From Deinococcus sp. Arct2-2 (GTDB lineage Bacteria; Deinococcota; Deinococci; Deinococcales; Deinococcaceae), in assembly GCF_004801315.1 (NCBI RefSeq), contig NZ_SSNW01000003.1, positions 62,001 to 126,000 of the forward strand: a stretch of DNA of 64,000 nt. The letters are read 5' to 3'. Every line of letters starts with the position of its first letter. The first letter of the stretch is position 1. The notes under the pieces are model-generated. The model had not been told where the DNA came from, did not search any database, and saw nothing but the letters and a program-made list of their open reading frames with translations. Below, piece by piece: positions 60,918-64,000 of this stretch. Made by a program: the position numbers and the translations under genes.

Positions 60918-63227
60918 TCAGCTGACTGCCGACCCCGCCACACCCGCACCCTCACCGCGTTTGGCCTGTCGTTCGCGCTCCTTGAGGGCTTCAGCGGCGT
61001 AGAAGCTGCCCACCACCGCCAGCATTGCGGCCACTTGCAGCACCACGCCTTCCCAGGTGGCGTGCAGGCCCAGCCACACACCCGCCCAGCCCGGCAGTTC
61101 GAAGGGGAGGGGATGCACGGGCAGCCAGCCCACCAGTTGCAGGGTGTGAACCGTATTGCCCACCATCACGCCCAGCACGGCGCAGATCAGGAGCCCCGTC
61201 CAGACCAGCAGTTTTTTCATGGGCAGCTTGGCCTGCAAGCGGAACACCAACACGCCCACGCCAATCACGGCCCCCAAGCCCAGTGCCGTACCGCCCAAGA
61301 CTGCCCCCGCGCCCGCCTGAAGCACCAGCGACTGCAAAAACAGCACCGTTTCAAAGCCCTCGCGGTAAATGCTGGTAAAGCCCAGCACGGCCAGTCCCCA
61401 CCACTGCGCCCGCATCGCTCGGCCCGCGCCGTGCGTCAGCTCATGCTTGTGCTTTTGGAAGCCGGCCATGCGGTCTGTCCAGTAGACCTGATGAAAAAAC
61501 CAGTTCATGATCAGCAGCAGCACGGCAATCGCCACGAGGCTGACCACCGCTTCCAGCTTTTCTCCGTAGCGGCCCAGCAAGCTCAGCGCCCGCTGCATCA
61601 CGAACCAAGTGACGGCGGTGGCCCCGAACGCGCCCGCCGCACCCACCCACATCGGGCGGCGCAGGTGCACCACTTCGGCGCGGCGCAGCGATCCCATCAG
61701 CGCGGCCAAAATCAGCACGGCTTCCAGCCCTTCACGGAACACGATGATTCCGGCGTTGGTGGCGACGGCAGCAGGCGCGACTTCGGTGCCCAGAATACGG
61801 GCCACGTCGGCCAGCACGCCCTGCAACTCGGCGCGGGTGGCCCGGAATTCGGCGGCGGGGGCTTGGGCCCGGATCAGGGCGGCCAGTCCGGCAGGCTGGT
61901 GGGCATTCCAGATCAACCCTTCCAACTTGGCCTTCAGGTCAGGATTGAACACCGCGATTCGGGCTTCGGTGCCGCTTTCCAGCAGTGCGTAGGCGTCCAG
62001 CCGCGCCGTCTCGGCACTGTGCCAGTCTGCGGCAGCGGCGGCGGCCACCACCGCGTCCAGCTGGGTCCGCACCACGTCCAGATCGGCTCCAGCTTCCTGC
62101 TTTTGCCAGTCGGCGGGCAAGGCGGCGCGGGTTTGGGTCAGCAGGGCATCGACGCGGCGGCCGACTTCGCTGGGAGGCGAGACGGCGGCCTTCATGGTTT
62201 GCGGCGCGAGGGTGGCGGTCAGGGCGGCAAAGCCTGTGCTCAGGCGGCGGGCTTGCGGTTGGTCAGGCAGCAGCGGCGCGATGTCGGCCAGTGCTGCGGT
62301 AGCCCCGGCCAAAAAGGTACGGGCCTCGTTGACTTCCACTTCCTGTGCGACTACGGCCTGTCCGCCGTCCAGCTTCACGCCGCGCCCGTATTCCAGAGGC
62401 ACGAGGGCCAGAAAGCGCGTGACCTGGGCCGCCCGCGCCCGCACTTCCCGGTCACCGAGGGGCGCGGCCCGGAAGCCTTCCAGCGCGGCCTGTACGCGGC
62501 CCAGCGAGGCGGGCAGGGCGGCCAGATCAGCCGAGAGCGCCTGAGCCTGTGCCCCCGAACGCTGCGCGGCATACGCAGGCTCCAGCAGCCGGAAATAGCC
62601 CTGCGCCAAGGCCCGCTGTTCGGCGGCCAACGTGCGGAATCCCCGGGCCTGAGACGTGCCGAGGTCACGCAGGGCGTCGCCAAAGCGGGCCTGATAACCG
62701 TCCAGCACATCGGCCCGCACTGCTTTCAGGGCAACTTCAGGCGTGATCTTTCCTGCCGCCAACGCTTCTACGGCACCCGTCGCGTCGGCATTCAGGCGGG
62801 TCAGGGGGCTGACCACCCGGAATTCACGCACGGCCAGCCAGTCGCGGGCGGCGTCGGCATTTCCGGCCTTCACACTCGCTTCCAGCCCGCTGTTGGCCGC
62901 CCGCAAGAGGGCCGTCCATGCCCCGGCGCGGGCCTGTGCCAACGCGGGTTCATCTCCGGCAGCGGCGGCCCGTGCAGCGGCTCCCAGCGCGGTTTGTGCC
63001 TCTTGGGTAGCGGCAGGGTCGGCTGCTTTCCACTGCGGCACAACGAGGGCGAAGGTGCGCCCCGCTTCCCCCACCAAGCGGGCGGCCTCTGCCCGGTCAA
63101 ACCCGACTTCCAGCCCTGCATCGGCCAACCGCGCCCGCACCGTTTCGGAGGAGGTGGCAAGGTCGGCAGCGTGCGCGGAACCCAGCAGCGCCAGTCCCAC
63201 CGGTACACCCATCAGCACGCGCTTCAC
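60918..63227 (-). CDS. FTR1/EfeU-family iron permease with long exported N-terminal region
   Basis: A 769-residue membrane protein. A signal peptide (1-20, ending AHA) is followed by about 460 Ala-rich, mostly helical residues outside the membrane. From about 485 there is a seven-helix FTR1 permease with both iron motifs, IIVFREGLEAVLIL and TSIYREGFETVLFL. It would import iron. The long N-terminal part is absent from classical EfeU and may bind or oxidise the metal. GTG start at 63225-63227 overlaps the upstream gene's stop (GTGA), so the two products are probably partners. Confidence 0.88.
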   Translation of the reverse strand: MKRVLMGVPVGLALLGSAHAADLATSSETVRARLADAGLEVGFDRAEAARLVGEAGRTFALVVPQWKAADPAATQEAQTALGAAARAAAAGDEPALAQARAGAWTALLRAANSGLEASVKAGNADAARDWLAVREFRVVSPLTRLNADATGAVEALAAGKITPEVALKAVRADVLDGYQARFGDALRDLGTSQARGFRTLAAEQRALAQGYFRLLEPAYAAQRSGAQAQALSADLAALPASLGRVQAALEGFRAAPLGDREVRARAAQVTRFLALVPLEYGRGVKLDGGQAVVAQEVEVNEARTFLAGATAALADIAPLLPDQPQARRLSTGFAALTATLAPQTMKAAVSPPSEVGRRVDALLTQTRAALPADWQKQEAGADLDVVRTQLDAVVAAAAAADWHSAETARLDAYALLESGTEARIAVFNPDLKAKLEGLIWNAHQPAGLAALIRAQAPAAEFRATRAELQGVLADVARILGTEVAPAAVATNAGIIVFREGLEAVLILAALMGSLRRAEVVHLRRPMWVGAAGAFGATAVTWFVMQRALSLLGRYGEKLEAVVSLVAIAVLLLIMNWFFHQVYWTDRMAGFQKHKHELTHGAGRAMRAQWWGLAVLGFTSIYREGFETVLFLQSLVLQAGAGAVLGGTALGLGAVIGVGVLVFRLQAKLPMKKLLVWTGLLICAVLGVMVGNTVHTLQLVGWLPVHPLPFELPGWAGVWLGLHATWEGVVLQVAAMLAVVGSFYAAEALKERERQAKRGEGAGVAGSAVS

Positions 63228-64000
63228 TGCGTCTTCACGCCCAGCAACGCCGCTGCCTGCGTCATTCGTCCGGTAATCACGGTGGCGCGGTTTTGGGCTT
63301 CGCGCTGTAACGCTTCGGCTTGTTCGGGGCTGTAACGGCGCGTCTGCTCACGGCTCACCAGTTTGCCCACAAAGCCCGCCAGTTCATTGAGGCCCGCCGT
63401 GATCTGGCTGTCCAGTCCGGCATTCTTGCCCTTTACGTCGGCGCTCAGGCCCGCATACATGGCCTGCCAAGAACTCACGTTGCCCTTCAAATCGGACAGG
63501 CGCGAAATCACCACGAAATCTGTGCGGGTGCTGGCCTGCCCCAGCACGAAGGGGCTGGTTTTCCAGTCTTCAAAAAACACCGGGCCAACGGTGGGCACGT
63601 TGCCGACAAGTGCCCCGAACACGTCTTCGCGGGTGGGCCGCCACGCCCGCGCCGCCTGTTGTAGCCGCAGCGTTTGCGCGTGCAGTTCTGCCGCTGCCGC
63701 CTTCAGCACGTTCGCGTCGGGCAATTGGTCGCCGAATTCCAGCTTGCCGTTGCCGTTCACATCAAAGGACACGCCGCTGCCAAACGCTTTCACCGTGCCC
63801 CACAGCGTGCCTTCATTGACGCCGAACAGGTTGCCGGGCTTGGCGAGCGTCTTGCCGTTGGGCAGCTTCAGGTCAAAGGGAACCACGGCCTCTCCGCCTT
63901 CCGCGCCGCTGGTGCCCGCATCCAAAATCACATCGAACAAGCTCAGTTGCTCCACGCCCGCCACGATGCCCTCGATGTCCTCGTAAGCGGGGCTGGCGGC
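63224..64000 (-). CDS. Probable imelysin/EfeO-like iron-uptake partner (5' end beyond window)
   Basis: The last 258 codons of a gene whose start lies outside the window; the frame is open through the edge (AASPAYEDIEGIVAGVEQLS). The visible part is soluble with helical segments, and contains WRPTREDVFGALVGN and DVNGNGKLEFGDQ, the latter resembling a calcium-binding EF-hand loop. It is coupled to the FTR1 permease by GTGA. Position beside FTR1 and the general pattern suggest the imelysin/EfeO group, but the diagnostic GxHxxE motif is not seen here, so this is tentative. Confidence 0.5.
   Translation of the reverse strand, partial: AASPAYEDIEGIVAGVEQLSLFDVILDAGTSGAEGGEAVVPFDLKLPNGKTLAKPGNLFGVNEGTLWGTVKAFGSGVSFDVNGNGKLEFGDQLPDANVLKAAAAELHAQTLRLQQAARAWRPTREDVFGALVGNVPTVGPVFFEDWKTSPFVLGQASTRTDFVVISRLSDLKGNVSSWQAMYAGLSADVKGKNAGLDSQITAGLNELAGFVGKLVSREQTRRYSPEQAEALQREAQNRATVITGRMTQAAALLGVKTQ

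Noticed and set aside
61035..63335. A 766-codon open frame on the plus strand
   Set aside because: It is antisense to nearly the whole FTR1 permease gene. The minus-strand product has a signal peptide, membrane helices and both iron motifs; the plus frame gives only a low-complexity His/Gln/Gly/Arg-rich sequence, as expected from high-GC codon bias.

Overview
The window looks like chromosome or megaplasmid DNA of a Deinococcus-type bacterium. Evidence is the high GC content with long antisense shadow frames, the gene set (cyanophycin synthetase, an XPB-like helicase paired with a DUF790/Bax1 nuclease, a class Ib ribonucleotide reductase operon, a Thermus/Deinococcus-like minor-pilin cluster), and several promoters with a TAnnnT -10 box close to the start codon. 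The genus is inferred from content; no 16S rRNA or tRNA was seen.

Layout. 1-7.5 kb: the 5' part of cphA, a DUF779/aldehyde dehydrogenase pair, the XPB-Bax1 pair and a small unknown gene, all on the minus strand. 8.1-18.2 kb: a GABA/omega-amino-acid catabolic locus (two class III aminotransferases, a GNAT acetyltransferase, an amidohydrolase and succinate-semialdehyde dehydrogenase), with a PucR regulator and an APC permease. Four of these genes are joined by ATGA stop/start overlaps. 18.5-21.9 kb: one very large GGDEF protein fused to degenerate P-loop and TPR-like regions.

22.1-32.7 kb: an eight-gene minus-strand exopolysaccharide cluster (two sugar-nucleotide epimerase-type SDRs, a WecB/TagA transferase, UDP-glucose dehydrogenase, a UDP-xylose-synthase/GT2 fusion, a GT4, a Wzx-type flippase and a GT2). 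A 1-kb gene-free region separates it from a SARP-like ATPase regulator. 36-43 kb: a secreted beta-helix lipoprotein, and a galactose mutarotase/GH2 glycosidase pair facing an ArsR regulator with a large extra C-terminal domain. 43.2-44.5 kb: a complete IS4-family element with a 10-bp target duplication.

45-48.8 kb: four genes for minor pilins and a ComZ/PilX-like protein. 48.9-55 kb: a sugar ABC importer plus GH1 beta-glucosidase operon facing a LacI regulator, with three matching operators. 55.1-60.9 kb: an aldo/keto reductase, then nrdI-nrdE-[HNH/AP2 endonuclease]-nrdF-nrdH. 60.9-64 kb: an FTR1/EfeU-like iron permease and the 3' part of a probable imelysin-like partner.

Most notable are the UDP-xylose-synthase/glycosyltransferase fusion, the HNH-AP2 homing-type endonuclease stitched into the ribonucleotide reductase operon, the GGDEF and SARP multidomain regulators flanking the polysaccharide cluster, and a family of small palindromic intergenic repeats carrying GTCTAAGGGTCTAAG-like ends.
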